DNA from: Litomosoides sigmodontis
Lineage: Eukaryota > Nematoda > Chromadorea > Rhabditida > Onchocercidae
Reading direction: 5' to 3'
Assembly (NCBI GenBank): GCA_963070105.1
Contig: OY718808.1
Location: 4,937,738-5,001,737, forward strand
DNA: 64,000 bases
Below the pieces are notes generated by a model. The model did no database searches, was not told where the DNA came from, and worked only from the letters and a program-made list of their open reading frames with translations. The number at the start of each line of letters is the position of its first letter. Positions within the stretch are counted from its first letter, which is position 1. The position numbers and the translations under genes are program-made. Positions 1-15,100 of the stretch are shown piece by piece.

Positions 1-1202
1 ATGGTGAAGTGTACTTCGTACAGAATCATGAAGCAACAATCAAAAGTAGAAACATTGAAGAGAAACTCCAATTTGATAGTATGCTTTTTGCAGTTAGTAT
101 CAAATCTTACAAGTTTTATTTTTAGCCATTCCATTGAGATTCGGAATAATGTACCTCAAATTTTGCAGCATGTAAGGATTTGCTGAGGATGTGTTCCTGA
201 TCGACCGCGCTACAAATCACTTTGTTGATGTTTTTATCATTTTGTAAATAAAAACTTTGTTCTAAAAGTGCCGCTGGATAGTGGATAAATTTATCATATT
301 TTGATCATATTAAGGAATGTTTTGAAAATGACCAGAAAAACAAGTAGTTCTCCTGAATTTGGTTTTGGATTTCTTTTGGCATGTCGGATAATTGTCAGTA
401 ATGCTGTTCGTAGAATTCAGCTCTTTCCATGATTGCTTGACCAACCCAGTTGAGAAGTAACATTGAAAGACAACAAGGTTAGGGTAGATTCGAATCATTC
501 TGATGAATCATTATAATACTCCTTACCACAACTGATCTTAGTAAGTCTTCCAATTACCATCAGCTTAATTTTTTTTTTAATTTTCAATTAAGATTTCAGA
601 TGACACCAGAAATTTTTCCCTGATTTTTTCACAAATATGCTGCATTATGACCTATCCTATTCAAGTCTATCAATGATGTTAAGAACAGAACTTCATTAAT
701 TAATGAATGAATGATAATTACGAAACATATGAACAAAAATACCATATACTGTTAATTAGTCGATGGAATTACAAAATTATTTTCTTCTTATAAGAATTGA
801 GGAAATTCAGCAGACATAAGTGCACGAGTAGTATTTATTAGTTAGTTATTTATTGGTCAAGTAGCCGATTAAATTGAAGATTCCATTAAAATTAAAGATA
901 AAAAATATGCGTAATACAACAATATTGTAGATAAAAAATTCTAATGTATGGCCAAATTAAACATATTGAAAGTAAACATATAGTAAACTTAAAAGAAAAT
1001 TGGAAACCCACAAGTGAGGTTCGAGCGAACAGTTAAATGAAAATCTACTTTGAAAACAAAATAAATAAATAAGGAAACCAGTGAGCAAAATGAAGCATGT
1101 GTTTGTGTGTGTGTGTGTCCACTTTTAAAATAAAAATTATGAAAAAACGGGAAAGATGACAAGCTGTTATTGAGAGTGACGTAATTGTATTTCTCGTAGT
1201 GT
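1..1202. other. No confident gene; 3' flank of threonine dehydrogenase
   Basis: AT-rich sequence with only short chance reading frames (for example 1-186 plus and 1045-1242 minus) that have no recognisable domain and no supporting splice partners. A (TG)n run lies near 1105-1118. On the minus strand at about 340-520 one frame reads like an amphipathic helix (WVGQAIMERAEFYEQHY), then a stop, then QLSDMPKEIQNQIQ. It may be an exon or remnant of a gene outside the window, but I cannot support a call. Confidence 0.5.
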
Positions 1203-4119
<2,917 letters not shown>

Positions 4120-6262
4120 CGTTTTACCTCAAGTACGTAGACAGTGATATCGTTTTACCTAAATTATTTAAACAGAAACATCGTAGGTCTTATTCATTTC
4201 CATTGCCTCCATTAAGACTACAATCACAGATAAGTTCACCAAAATCATCACTGATATCAGGAGAAACTAATCACTCGTCACAATTTTCGATCGCTTTAGA
4301 ATATAAGATTTGAAGCAGTAATTCAGGTTGAGATATCTCTAATTAATTTATTTAATACAAAATGAAGGGGAAGAGCGTGATCCGTTTAAAATGTATAGGC
4401 GAATAGAACAAACTTCTTCCTTCAATTCAAAATTCACATCGAAAAAAAGTTCGAAAGTTAAGAGGCCTAAATTAACGTAAGCTATCGAGTAACATAACTG
4501 CGACACTAAGAAACGTATGTGAGCGAGTGCAGTAGATTGCATGAATGCGGCGATCTACAACGATATACCTGTCAAATTCCATTCTTGCATTGTTAAAATT
4601 CCTCGCTTCATACTAAATAATTCACTTACGTCAAAAAACGTCAGAAAGGTCACGCAAACTAGTAGCCTATCTAAAGTTTCACCAATTCCTTACAATTTTA
4701 CGCTCATCCAATTAAGATGCAGCAGGAACTGCAGTGCCTCAGTTAACACCGATCAATAGAAAGGGAGGGACTTACTCTCCTAGCAACACCTCCCCACACA
4801 CATCCTCAGGTTATGAAGCTTTACGTCATAATCAGTCAAGTCTCAGCCCAATTAATTAATACTCTGTCAGTTGTCGCGATCATTTTCACTTCAGAAAAAT
4901 GCTTCCACAAACAGCAAACAAGAAAATGTCTGTTAAATTAAGTTTACGGGAGGTTTATTGAAATATTTTAGAGGTATGACTGATTGAATCGCCCCTATTT
5001 TGATCAATAAATTTATGAACTAAAATTCCCCAAAGGAAAGGCATCTATCAACAGTGCTCTTATTTAAATTGACGTAAGCTACTCGTGAACGCATATATGT
5101 AGGCGGGCGGGTTAAGCGTGCGTTTGTTTACACATAACTCATCCTTTCTCCCACACAATCGTCAGTGACGCAGAATGGGAAAGGAAGGTGGATGAGTGTA
5201 GAAGATTAGCGCTAAGCCGAACGAGTTCTCCGAGTTTCACTCACGTCATCTACGTGAGTGAGGATAGGTGATCAAGGATCATTTCAAGTAACGAACAATA
5301 ACAAAATTCCTTCCGCCGCTGCTATCAGAGCGTACGAAGCAAGGACATTATTTCTACAGTGCCTTCGGACGGTGATGACAACTGATACTTGCAGTATCAG
5401 TATCACTCGGTTGAGTTTATCACTAACTTACCTGAGAAATGTGGCAAATGCAAATGCTAAATTTAATCTTAGCATTTTCGGCGGACAAACAATGATGGGA
5501 GCAAATAACTTATAATTGTTGAAAGCGAGGCCTTTTCTTCTGATTTTTAATTTCTTCGAAAAATTTTAATCAGAAATGATTAGTACAAAAAGATTTAAAT
5601 GTATTGAAGTAAGCTTTCCAGGCTGAAATAGCTTGTAATAATATCAGCGGCAACAACACACTTCGCCTTCGATTGATTGTAAGGAAGAAAAGTGATGGGA
5701 AGGTGGGAAAATACCTTAAAATGCAATTAAAAATTTAAATGAAACTCTTTGGGAAAAGTGTAAATGACAGAGAAGGAATTCATTGTACTTTATCGTAGCC
5801 TTACAACAATGCTTCCTGCCACATCCCTTCCTTCCCTCTTCTGCTGATAATCTTATGCAAATTTAAGCAGTTATTAGACTTTAACCAAAGTATGCTTACT
5901 GCTTCTCCCTTGAAATTTTTCAACCTGTCAAAATGAGAAAATAAATGAATTCCATTTCAAACATCAATTATTGTTCAAACGATTACTGTTGCGAATGGTT
6001 GTTGCGCTGAAACTGTATTTTCTCTACAGTACCCTTACATTCGCATTTTTGTATGAGTTTTATTAAAGATTGCTCATGCAGCAAACTTCTTTCTTCCTAC
6101 CTGTTGTTTAGCATGAAATTTTGTCGCTCCTTGAACATCAGCTTTTCGCTCTCACAGATTAGTCGACTTGTATTAATTAGATTATTTGTTAATTACATCA
6201 TTGCATTTACTATCCGCTTGAATTCAAGTCATTAAGCTGATTAAAACAGGAAATTACAAGTG
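4120..6262. promoter_or_regulatory. Divergent intergenic region between tdh and CNNM, with inverted repeats
   Basis: This 2.1 kb stretch separates two outward-facing start codons, so it should hold both promoters. It is less AT-rich than its surroundings near 5080-5420. A 10-bp perfect inverted repeat lies at 5237-5246/5252-5261 (TCACTCACGT, 5-nt spacer). A 9-bp one lies at 5381-5389/5393-5401 (ACTGATACT, 3-nt loop). Two ACGTCA words lie close together near 4628-4643. The 85-codon frame at 5258-5515 has no family resemblance and I do not call it a gene. No other coding signal is seen. Confidence 0.45.
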
Positions 6263-9152
6263 ATGGGAAAAGTGGTGGGAATAAGGCGTGGATCGGTATA
6301 CGACGTGGAAACAGTGAAATCAAATGCAGAATTTACGATGACGTTGTTTGGAGTAAATCTATGGCCTAGCAGATATGATTTAATTTGGTTAACAAATGCG
6401 GATCGCTGTGCGGTATTCGAGTTCAATTTAAATGAAAATTAGACTCATAAAAATTGACAGTTAAAAAAATTGCAAATTAAATTCTTTTTGCCGATTTTTG
6501 TTTGAATTTAATATCTTGTAATTAATGAAAATATCAATTGCTAATTTAGTAATTTAGGATTCGTTCCGTTTAAACAAAGCTGTTTACTACATGAATGTGG
6601 TTGACGAGTTTTCCTACGGAAATGTATTGGTAGTAGAACTGAAGAATGGCATTCCTGAAGACGATCACTTATACTTGCTGTGTGTGAAGCCATCGCTCTC
6701 CGACAAGCACACAGCGGCGAATGTTTGCATTATTCATCTGAATCTGAATGCTTGGGTGGAAGGAACTTCTGAGCAGACAGAATCCAAGTGAAACAATACG
6801 TATTGTTGACTGTTTCTAAAGAACTTGCCGATGGGGCTACTCAAGGCAAGAGGTCAACTAAATCCCAATAGGACCATCACTTTCGTCCAAGCAAACTCAG
6901 ATTCTTTTCATTCCATGCATCACTTATTCTGTCATCTTCAGTGCTCTGCGGCTCTCCGAATAAGCAGCAAACTGATATGACTGATTGCGTCCCTCTTGGG
7001 AAAGATATTTTTTCGTGAAATTTGATTTCCATTACTGATAGCGCATATCAGTTTCAGGGTAAAAGAATCAATCATAGCCATTTCTGATCAACTCGTCTTA
7101 CTTTCAGATACGTGTAAAAATGTTAGCATCACGGAATGCTTACTGGATGCCCTTCTCATTGCAAGCAATGATTCTTATCATCCTATTTATGCTAGCAATG
7201 AGTGCACTTTTTTCGGGCCTTAATTTGTCATTCACATCCGTTGCAATTAGCGAATTAAACATCATTACTCGTATGGGCGATGCATATGTATGCTTCTTGG
7301 AACTACCTGAAATAAATCATAGACTGTCGGTTGATCGATTTATGAAAGGGAAAAGCTAAATCATGGAGCAGTGCTGGATCAATTCCACAACTTTGGTAAA
7401 ATGAAATTTCAGAAAAGTCGATTGGCAAAAAATGTCATACCTGTACGGAAGCATCTCAACTGGCTCATCTGTACCTTTGCAACGGCTAACGCAATCATTA
7501 ATTGTGGATTATCACTGTTGCTCGAAAATTTCCTCCAATATGTATGTTGACACACACACACACACACTTTTCCATGTTCTTTTCCTCAAAATTATGGAAT
7601 TTTCAAAGTAATTATTAAATTGAATTAAACCGCTTGATGAGTAGCAGAAAAGAATTCATCGATAAGAATTGGTAATAATGCTGCAAAAATTTTTCAGATA
7701 AGTGATGGTAGATTACCGTTTCTTCCACTAACGCTTGTGACATGCATCATTACCGTCATTTTTGGCGAATTATTTCCGCTGGTAAGGGAGGTGGAACGTT
7801 GCTAGGTTGATCAGCGTTTACTTGCACCTACGTTGTCCTCGTCATTTGCATATGGAAGTGAGCAAAGTGTCGGCAATCTATTCGTTTAGGCGATATGTAA
7901 CAGAAGAGGGTTGAAGGTTGCCAGCAAGACACGCCACATCACCTGGTTTGCAATGATCCTTTTGTCGCCTGTTGCTTGGCCAATCTCCAAGATTTTGGAC
8001 GTCATCCTCGGATCGAAAGGTTTCCTTTACTCGCACATTCATCCTAAAATTTACATTTATTGAAGCCAAAACATCCTCTCTATTAATTGGTAGATAAAAA
8101 AGATCGAAAATTACCGAAATTTTAATTTGCTATGTAATTCCAAAAACTTAACTTCGTAATTCTTAGAAATGGAAGAAATGAAATGAAAAACTTTTGAAAT
8201 TTACAGGATGTGAAGTGTATGATAGGAGNNNNNNNNNNNNNNNNNNNNNNNNNNNNNNNNNNNNNNNNNNNNNNNNNNNNNNNNNNNNNNNNNNNNNNNN
8301 NNNNNNNNNNNNNNNNNNNNNNNNNNNNNNNNNNNNNNNNNNNNNNNNNNNNNNNNNNNNNNNNNNNNNNNNNNNNNNNNNNNNNNNNNNNNNNNNNNNN
8401 NNNNNNNNNNNNNNNNNNNNNNNNNNNNCTGTAGCAGTAATGCTGGCAGGTGAAGCATTTTATCAGGACGTCGCAGGAAATCGCGTAGCTGCAACTCCGC
8501 CTGAATTGGGTGTCGAACTCATCGAACAAATCTATTTGTCATGTCTTGATAAGGGTACCTCTGTGGATCTAAGCAATTTATATTTCATGCCACTGAAAAC
8601 AGTTTATGTGAAACCGCCGTTTCATTACATTAAGGTTCCCTTCTTTCACTTTACGTAATTCAGCAGTGAAACTATGAAATTTATATTAATTCTCAAAACA
8701 TCCTTGGTTACTTCGTTTTAGAGAAATTTAGATCACTGTGAGAGCGATACTGATGGCAATGCAAATAACGGAAGTGAATGAATATCGCCGTGAGGTAAGC
8801 GAGGCACGAAATACAAAAGACGCGACAAGCAACGTGAAGTTCAGTAATTCGCCACCGATTGGACAGAAATCGACTCCCAACAAGTATGCAGATCATCATT
8901 CAAATTTAGTTCCAATCAGTAACTGGAAATTATTGATAAAAATCGGCTTTAATTTCATTCGAAATCACCAACTTTAATTATTTGAATTTTTTTTTAACAA
9001 AAATAAGATAATATTTAAATTGCGATAGGACGAAACAAAGAACTGATTCAACGCAAAGTGTGAGCGCACCTAGCGAGACGTGTGAATCCTACGCACCGTC
9101 TACGCACGACTTGACAACGACCAAATCAGTGACGCCAGAGAAAAGCTTGTGA
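6263..9152 (+). CDS. CNNM-family (ACDP/cyclin M) magnesium transporter, interrupted by assembly gap
   Basis: CNNM proteins are basolateral or plasma-membrane Mg2+ efflux transporters or regulators. Exons seen: 6263-6412 and 6558-6755 (extracellular domain, FTMTLFGVNLWPSR), 7108-7287 (first membrane helix and ALFSGLNLSF, the DUF21 signature), 7413-7541 (VIPVRKHLNWLICTF), 7698-7781 (TVIFGELFPL), 7890-8019 (AICNRRGLKVASKT...PVAWPISKILD), 8207 into the Ns (GCEVYDR), then after the gap 8431-8634 and 8732-8883 (C-terminal part of the cNMP-like domain, TVRAILMAMQITEVNEYRR) and 9029-9152 (Ser/Thr-rich tail). The order matches the family: ectodomain, DUF21 membrane core, CBS pair, cNMP-like domain, tail. 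The CBS pair is missing and must lie in the gap, which is a 200-N placeholder. The 6755 donor is the only phase-compatible choice and is weak. C. elegans has several cnnm paralogues; I cannot pick one. Confidence 0.88.
7549..7567. repeat. (CA)n microsatellite in CNNM intron
   Basis: A short CA dinucleotide run sits directly after the donor of the exon ending at 7541. No function is evident. Confidence 0.85.
8229..8428. other. Assembly gap (200 N)
   Basis: Exactly 200 unknown bases, the usual fixed-size placeholder. It lies inside the CNNM gene, between GCEVYDR at the end of the membrane module and VAVMLAGEAFY inside the cNMP-like domain. The absent CBS pair and its introns would need more than 200 bases, so the true gap is probably larger. 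Confidence 0.98.
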
Positions 9153-9676
9153 ACTTTGATTTGTTAATTGCGGATTTTTGTAAATACTTGAAAAATGAAA
9201 AAATTTGGGAATAATGCAACTCGAATGGTATTGCTGTTGGAAAACAAAGAGTAGATTTCCTGAGGCTTAATATTCCTTCTCCTTTGTCGGTCTCACCCCT
9301 TAACATTTCTTCTCGTACAGCCTGAGCCTAGTAGGCTCGACACCACGCTACACACACCTTGGGAAACCTCAAATGAAAAACAAATCTGAATGGGATGGTT
9401 AGTTTCACAGAGTGATTCGCGAACTTCTCGGCGGATTCGAAGTAAGCGGGGGTGTCTCAAGGGCAGTCAGTTTTCCAGGTGCGATGATATGTGGTTGTTG
9501 GAGCTTTGTGTTGTTATCAGATAGCTAACATCACTTTATAAGGAACCGACACTTCACAACCGAATGATTTCTGCCGTGGAAAGTTAACAGGAATTTTCAT
9601 GTAGGAAGCGAAGTGAAAAAATATAAAAGAGGCAATGTAGAGAGAGAATTCCGTTTTTTTCGACATTCTCTGTGTT
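9153..9676. other. Intergenic, CNNM to mitochondrial helical-repeat gene 1
   Basis: About 0.5 kb between two plus-strand genes. No coding frame with splice support. The stretch near 9400-9520 is less AT-rich than average and could be promoter, but I see no named motif. Confidence 0.4.
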
Positions 9677-9688
9677 ATTTTTTTTCAG
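9677..9688 (+). other. Likely spliced-leader trans-splice acceptor
   Basis: A long T-run ending in CAG lies 20 bases upstream of the ATG at 9709, with no upstream coding exon attached. This is the usual form of a nematode SL acceptor. Inference only. Confidence 0.45.
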
Positions 9689-9708
9689 ATTCTAAGCAAT
9701 GTGACACT

Positions 9709-12700
9709 ATGCAGGATTTTCGACGATTCTTTTGGCTAGCTATCGCTCGGCGTCCGTATGTTTTAAACTTCTTTTGCTATGCCATACACAATCTGAGTTT
9801 TCTTTTCAATAGAGAGTTTGCTCGCCTTTGGATCTTGACTGAAAATATTTGCAGTCACTTCTTTCTGTTTCGAAGTACATATCGTTTTTTTTACGAATTA
9901 GTTTATGAAATAAAAGAATAAAGTATATGATTCTTGTTATCCTTTTTGTCACTTTTTTTGCAATTGTCGTTTTTCAGATTTCACAGATTAGTTATCTTCC
10001 CGAAACGGAGGAACTGCTTAACATTGCTTCAGAAAAAACAAGTGGCTCTGACAGTTCAGCGGTGGCTATTCGCTGAATCAATCGAACATATTGTAAAGAA
10101 AGGTGGTAATAATAAAAAGCATAAATATCTTCTAACACTTCCGTTATCTGAGGTAATCTTGTCCAACAAGCTTTACTTTGTTTATCTTGCCGTCTTGCTT
10201 TCAAATAGAATTGAATATTTTTACAAAAACAGGTTACTAATTAACGGGTGAATGTGCGCCATACCTTAACAAGTCTTTGCAGTACAAAGTGGAGCACTCA
10301 CCAGATTTTATTATTGCTGGATTACGAGATATTTATCAAAAACGGTTAACGATTCAATCACATGTCTTTATTGAGAGCATTTTGGTACCTCTTGAATCAA
10401 AAAATGGTTATTTATTTTTTCACTTGATAGAGTTATCTATTTTTTCGAGTATTTAGAGTGTTGTTATGCTAGATTTTTCAAACAGTTTTAATCGTTTTCT
10501 GGTTATACTGCTTTAGACAATCTGGTAGAATTTCTGCAAAGATCTGGTGACACTCATGTTCCGTTTTTAATGAGTTTATGTGGTCTGCCAATGAGTGATG
10601 CTACATGTAGTGCAAAATCAGCAGTAGCCGATCGTTTTTGGAATGCACTCATCTGTGCAAGTGGGTTCCTGAATTTGTTACTAATTTTAATAAAAATTGT
10701 ACAGGGATTTATTTCAAGTGATAATTATGTTTAACAATTTAAAAATTATGCAAAATATTTGCATCCGAAATTACAAGCTTGAAATTAAAGATATTCCAAT
10801 AACACACGCAACGATGAAAAGCCGCTTGAAGATCTTAATTGAAAACGAGCAAAAATTCGATGCTCTACAGATGTTGAAAGATGCTGAAACAATATTTAAT
10901 CTAAAGCCTGATGAAGAATTTTTCACTTTTATCCTACAGGAACTCTCAGTGATGGGAAGTGTTAGTACAATGAAGTATGTTCTGCCTTTATAATGACAAT
11001 TAAAATATATAGTTCACGGAGCTTAAAACAAGTGTAATAAATTTATTTGGTATTCAAAATCTAATATGAAAGGAGGCGGATTATGAAAAATTGTTTAGAA
11101 TAGTTTTTAGATTGTAATAATTTTTGTTTTAGTTGGATGATGAGGGAAATAGAAAGACGCAAATTGTCCGTAAACAAAGAGATGAAGGCATCTCAGATAT
11201 ACTGCTATTTAAAGAACGATGATAACAACGCAATGAAACTGCTTCAAGTGAGCAGTTCCAAATATCATACTCCTTTAACATATTGTGAAATTCCCTTTTT
11301 TTGAACTAAAATTTTCCGAGCGAAACATTGGCAATTCGAAATGTTTTGTTGTTTGCAGAGTGCTGTTGCAGAATATGGAACTGAAATTGAACCATTAATT
11401 TTCATGGTTCGCTGTCAAGTTGCCATCGAAAAACGCAACATTCAAGATTTCAAGCAGGTGCGTTTTCCACAAATTCGATTAAAATGATAAGTAGCGTCTT
11501 AAAATTTATTTCATTTGAGAAAAAAAATAATATAATAACGGCTTTAGTTCTTAATTTTGTCAGCTATTGGATTCATACTCTTCATCGGATTTGCCGTTAA
11601 AATTACTCACTGATGAAATGGTGATCAAATTTGTATGGTTCTTGGCGCGTAATGGCATCGATTCAATGGGCAAAGATCATGAACAGCTTTGCACTGAAGT
11701 AAGTTTTTAACTTTTTGGCAAGCATGTGTCTCATTTTCTATTTATAAAATCACTCATTTTAGATACTTCGAAAAGTAAGAAAAGAGCACGGTTTTTATAA
11801 ACTGATGGTTCGAGAAGCAAATCGACATGCGGTCCACGGAATGTTCTATTCGGCCCTCTCGTACTTTCATAGTGACTTACATTCATCTGCCAAATCTATT
11901 TTTGGAAGTGGAAATGGTACGTTTTCTAATATATCCACAAATACTGTTTATTAATTCTGCTTCTTTTCTACAGTAAGATTATAAAGTTTACACTCTAAAA
12001 ATTTTAAGTTGTTTTCCTTTTCTGAGCTGTAATTTCAAAAAAAAAGAAAAATTTAAGATCTTGGACGTCGCGTGGAATGGGTTGGTTGCTTCTCGAAAGC
12101 TCTCATAAATGCTAATTTACCTTTGGAAGAATTCAAAACTTTACTTACTCATATTAATCGAAATACTCATCATGCGTAAGAAATTCGGGTTTTATTGCTA
12201 AACAATATAAATTTATAATATTAAGAGAACTACCATGCTGATTTATATTTTGAAATTTTCAGGCACTTTTTGCTAGAGCAAATTTTATATTGCGTTTTAA
12301 CACATAAGTGTCTCTCTGTTCAAAAATCATTACTGTTAACATTGGAACTTTTGAAAATTTTGGATTCTTTCTGCACTAAGATTCACGTCGTTGTTCCCTT
12401 ACTTATACGGTGTGTTCTTTTTCTTTTTATATTGTTTACTTTGCAGTAACTGTTTCCTGTATGATTTTTTTTTTTCATTTTCGAAGCTTTAATCTATGCT
12501 GAACTATGTTTCAGTGCATCTGGAGTTGAGCATCGTCTCGAAATATTAGCCCATTTTTTATCCGCTGGTTACGACGATTTAAATCATTTGAGTTATGGCG
12601 TTGTATGGAAGTGGGTGCTGCAGCCTCTACTCGGTTTAACTAAATTTTTTTGCTTGATATCGTTTATAAGGGCTGGTGTTTTGATTGAATGTTCTTTTCC

Positions 12701-15100
12701 TTCATTACTTTGAAATGTATTAATTTGTGAAATAATTGAAAATATCTATTGGTATACTTTCCCAGGTGAGGAGAACGCAAAAAGGATCAAGTGGAGAACT
12801 GAACAGCTTGATCGTATTGTAGATATAATTAAAGCTCATAAAATACCAGAAGACAATGCTTACATGCTCTTGGAACCTGCTCTGACAGGAATAAGCAGTC
12901 TGGAAAGGTGAGCAACTTATTTTAATTTCAAGGTGAAGGTGCAATTTATGGAAAAGATGGAGTTCCAGATGGCTAAAACAGAGAAGGAATCGAAATAAAG
13001 CTGATGTAAGAAATAATGATAAAATATTTTCGAGCACGTTGGAAAAATGCGTCTTAAATCAGGTACTTTACTATACGATACAATTTTCAGAATATTTTTC
13101 TTTGACAAGTTCAACAAAAAATAGATAAATAGAATGACTGTCTTATGTTGCTTATTCATGAGATTTATACTGAAGGTCTTACGTTTTTTGCTGCTTAGCT
13201 TCATTTTTTAAATTCTTCTGCCTATTCGTATGAATATGCCATGAATTGATTTTAATCTAATGTGTCATTACTTTTCTCATTAGATGCAAAAAATTTTTTT
13301 ATTAAAAACTTGGAAACAAATTTGACTGTCAGTTGCAGGATATAAATAAGATCCATGAATTCATCAAAATAAATGGTTCAGCAATCATTCCTCAATTGTT
13401 CCAACCTATTATTATGTTATATATATGTAAAGCTGACTGGAGCATACTCATGGAATACATAAAACAGATGTTCGTTGTTCGTCTTTTTGCTTCACCTTGC
13501 TCAATTTTAAATTTACTATAGGCAGAAATAAAAGAAAAAATTTCATTAATATACTATGCATTAAGATCACTTTGCACATGCTTGAAAAAGCCAGTTTCTT
13601 ATTTTTAGGCATGACGATAACACTGGCTTGATTCACCTAACTATTGACAATGTTTTATTAATACTAACTAGACATTTGGAGGAGTTCAAGGATTTTAACA
13701 TGACGATTGATTTCGTATATTACTTACAACAAATTGTTCCTAAAGGTCAAGTCACATTTATTAAAACTTACAAGTTTGATTATCTTTTTGTTGCAATTTT
13801 ATTTTCTTTCTTCGCTCCTGTCTAAAAATAGATTGTAAAACACTAGACAACTTATTGTAAGCTATGTCTTTTAGATCTTCACTCAAATACTCGGAATCGG
13901 AAAACGATGAGGAGGCTAATACAGCAGAGCTTAGAACTTTCTCACGAAACTATTCAACCATTAAACGCCTGTTCACAAATGTTTAGGACACTTGCAGATA
14001 TTAAATGGGTGCAGTCCGGTTTCTCTGAAACTGTGTCAACTTCATTTGCCTTAGCAGTTTTAAAAAAGTACATTTGTTATCACGTCACTTGATTCTATTT
14101 ATATGTTATCGTTAAATGCACGTTTTAACATGCTTATGTGTTTACAGATTTGGTTTCGAAGAAGCTCTGAAAGTTTGCAATTTTTTTCAATTTTCTGATT
14201 TTCCAAATGGTATTATTTGTTTGCTTCATTATGCTTCCAGAATCAGTGATCAAAATCTTACCAATAAAGGTATAAATTTATTATGAATCCCAATAGACTA
14301 ATTGTCCAGCTGACGCATAATTTCCGTAGTAATTCTTTTCAGCTCTTGCCGTGGCGAGGACATATTGGCCAGAATGGAAGGTTTCCGTGACTTTTGGTTC
14401 GATTATGATTTGCTTAGAAAAGTTAGAAGACGCCAATCATGTGCTTCAAAATGTAAGATTCCATCCTAAAAAAATCTACTAAATTAAATAGATTTCTAAA
14501 AGTTTTTTCTTAAATGTATGCTCGTTTATAGCTATACGGTAATATGTGAGATTTTTTTAGGCGAATATTCGATGGATAAACGTTTTCCAGACGTATAAGT
14601 TGTTGTGTGAGCTACATTTTGATGAGGTATTTTTCTAGAAATTTGGCATATTTTTGCTGATTGCCTTAAATCGTTTTTATTTCAGCCTTTTTTTTTTACC
14701 ATTGTTTCCGCATTGGCCTTTTTAGTGAACGAAACACATGCAAAAGTTTATAACTAACTTTTACAATGCTTCATATTGATATACTGTGTGAAGTTTATCT
14801 TGTATTTTCTTAAACTCGGTCATCTGTTTATAGGCACATAACTTTCACTTCAACTATCTAAACTTTTTCTCGAAAATAATGAAATATAATAAATACGATG
14901 AAGCGTACACTCGTCTGGCACTGGATTGCTTGAAGAATTGCAGTAAGTAACAAGAAATTTGTTTTCTAATAACCTTCGTATGTATTCCATACAGTAGTAT
15001 TTTATATAGTGTTTTGTATTCTAATTTGCTTTTAGCTCAGAAAGACCCAGACCAAGCTTATTTGCTGAAATCTTTTCTCGAAAGCATTGAAGTACTATGA
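9709..15100 (+). CDS. Large mitochondrial helical-repeat protein, PPR/LRPPRC-like (gene 1)
   Basis: About 23 short exons join into roughly 950 residues. The start (MQDFRRFFWLAIARRP then FHRLVIFPKRRNCLTLLQKK) is very basic with one acidic residue, typical of a mitochondrial targeting sequence. This favours the ATG at 9709 and the chosen frame of exon 2. The rest is almost wholly predicted alpha-helical, with repeated amphipathic helix pairs (for example MLKDAETIFNLKPDEEFF, IKFVWFLARNGIDS, ALSYFHSDLHSSAKSIF, FEEALKVCNFFQF). This resembles the degenerate pentatricopeptide repeats of LRPPRC, which stabilises mitochondrial mRNAs in animals. Phases agree at most junctions; those near 12610-12770 are uncertain. 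The last exon ends SFLESIEVL-stop at 15098-15100. A weak GT donor just before the stop means an extension cannot be fully excluded. The family assignment is tentative; the gene model is stronger than the name. Confidence 0.6.

Noticed and set aside
5258..5515. 85-codon plus-strand frame
   Set aside because: No family resemblance, no splice partner, and it overlaps inverted repeats in a divergent promoter. It is more likely leader or promoter DNA.
8194..8658. Frames running through the Ns
   Set aside because: The run of unknown bases cannot support a reading frame. The real exons on either side belong to the CNNM gene.
9934..10251. Alternative frame of helical-repeat gene 1 exon 2 (ISQISYLPETEELLNIASEK)
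   Set aside because: It looks protein-like but meets a stop without a donor. The chosen frame gives a basic mitochondrial presequence and joins the next exon in phase.
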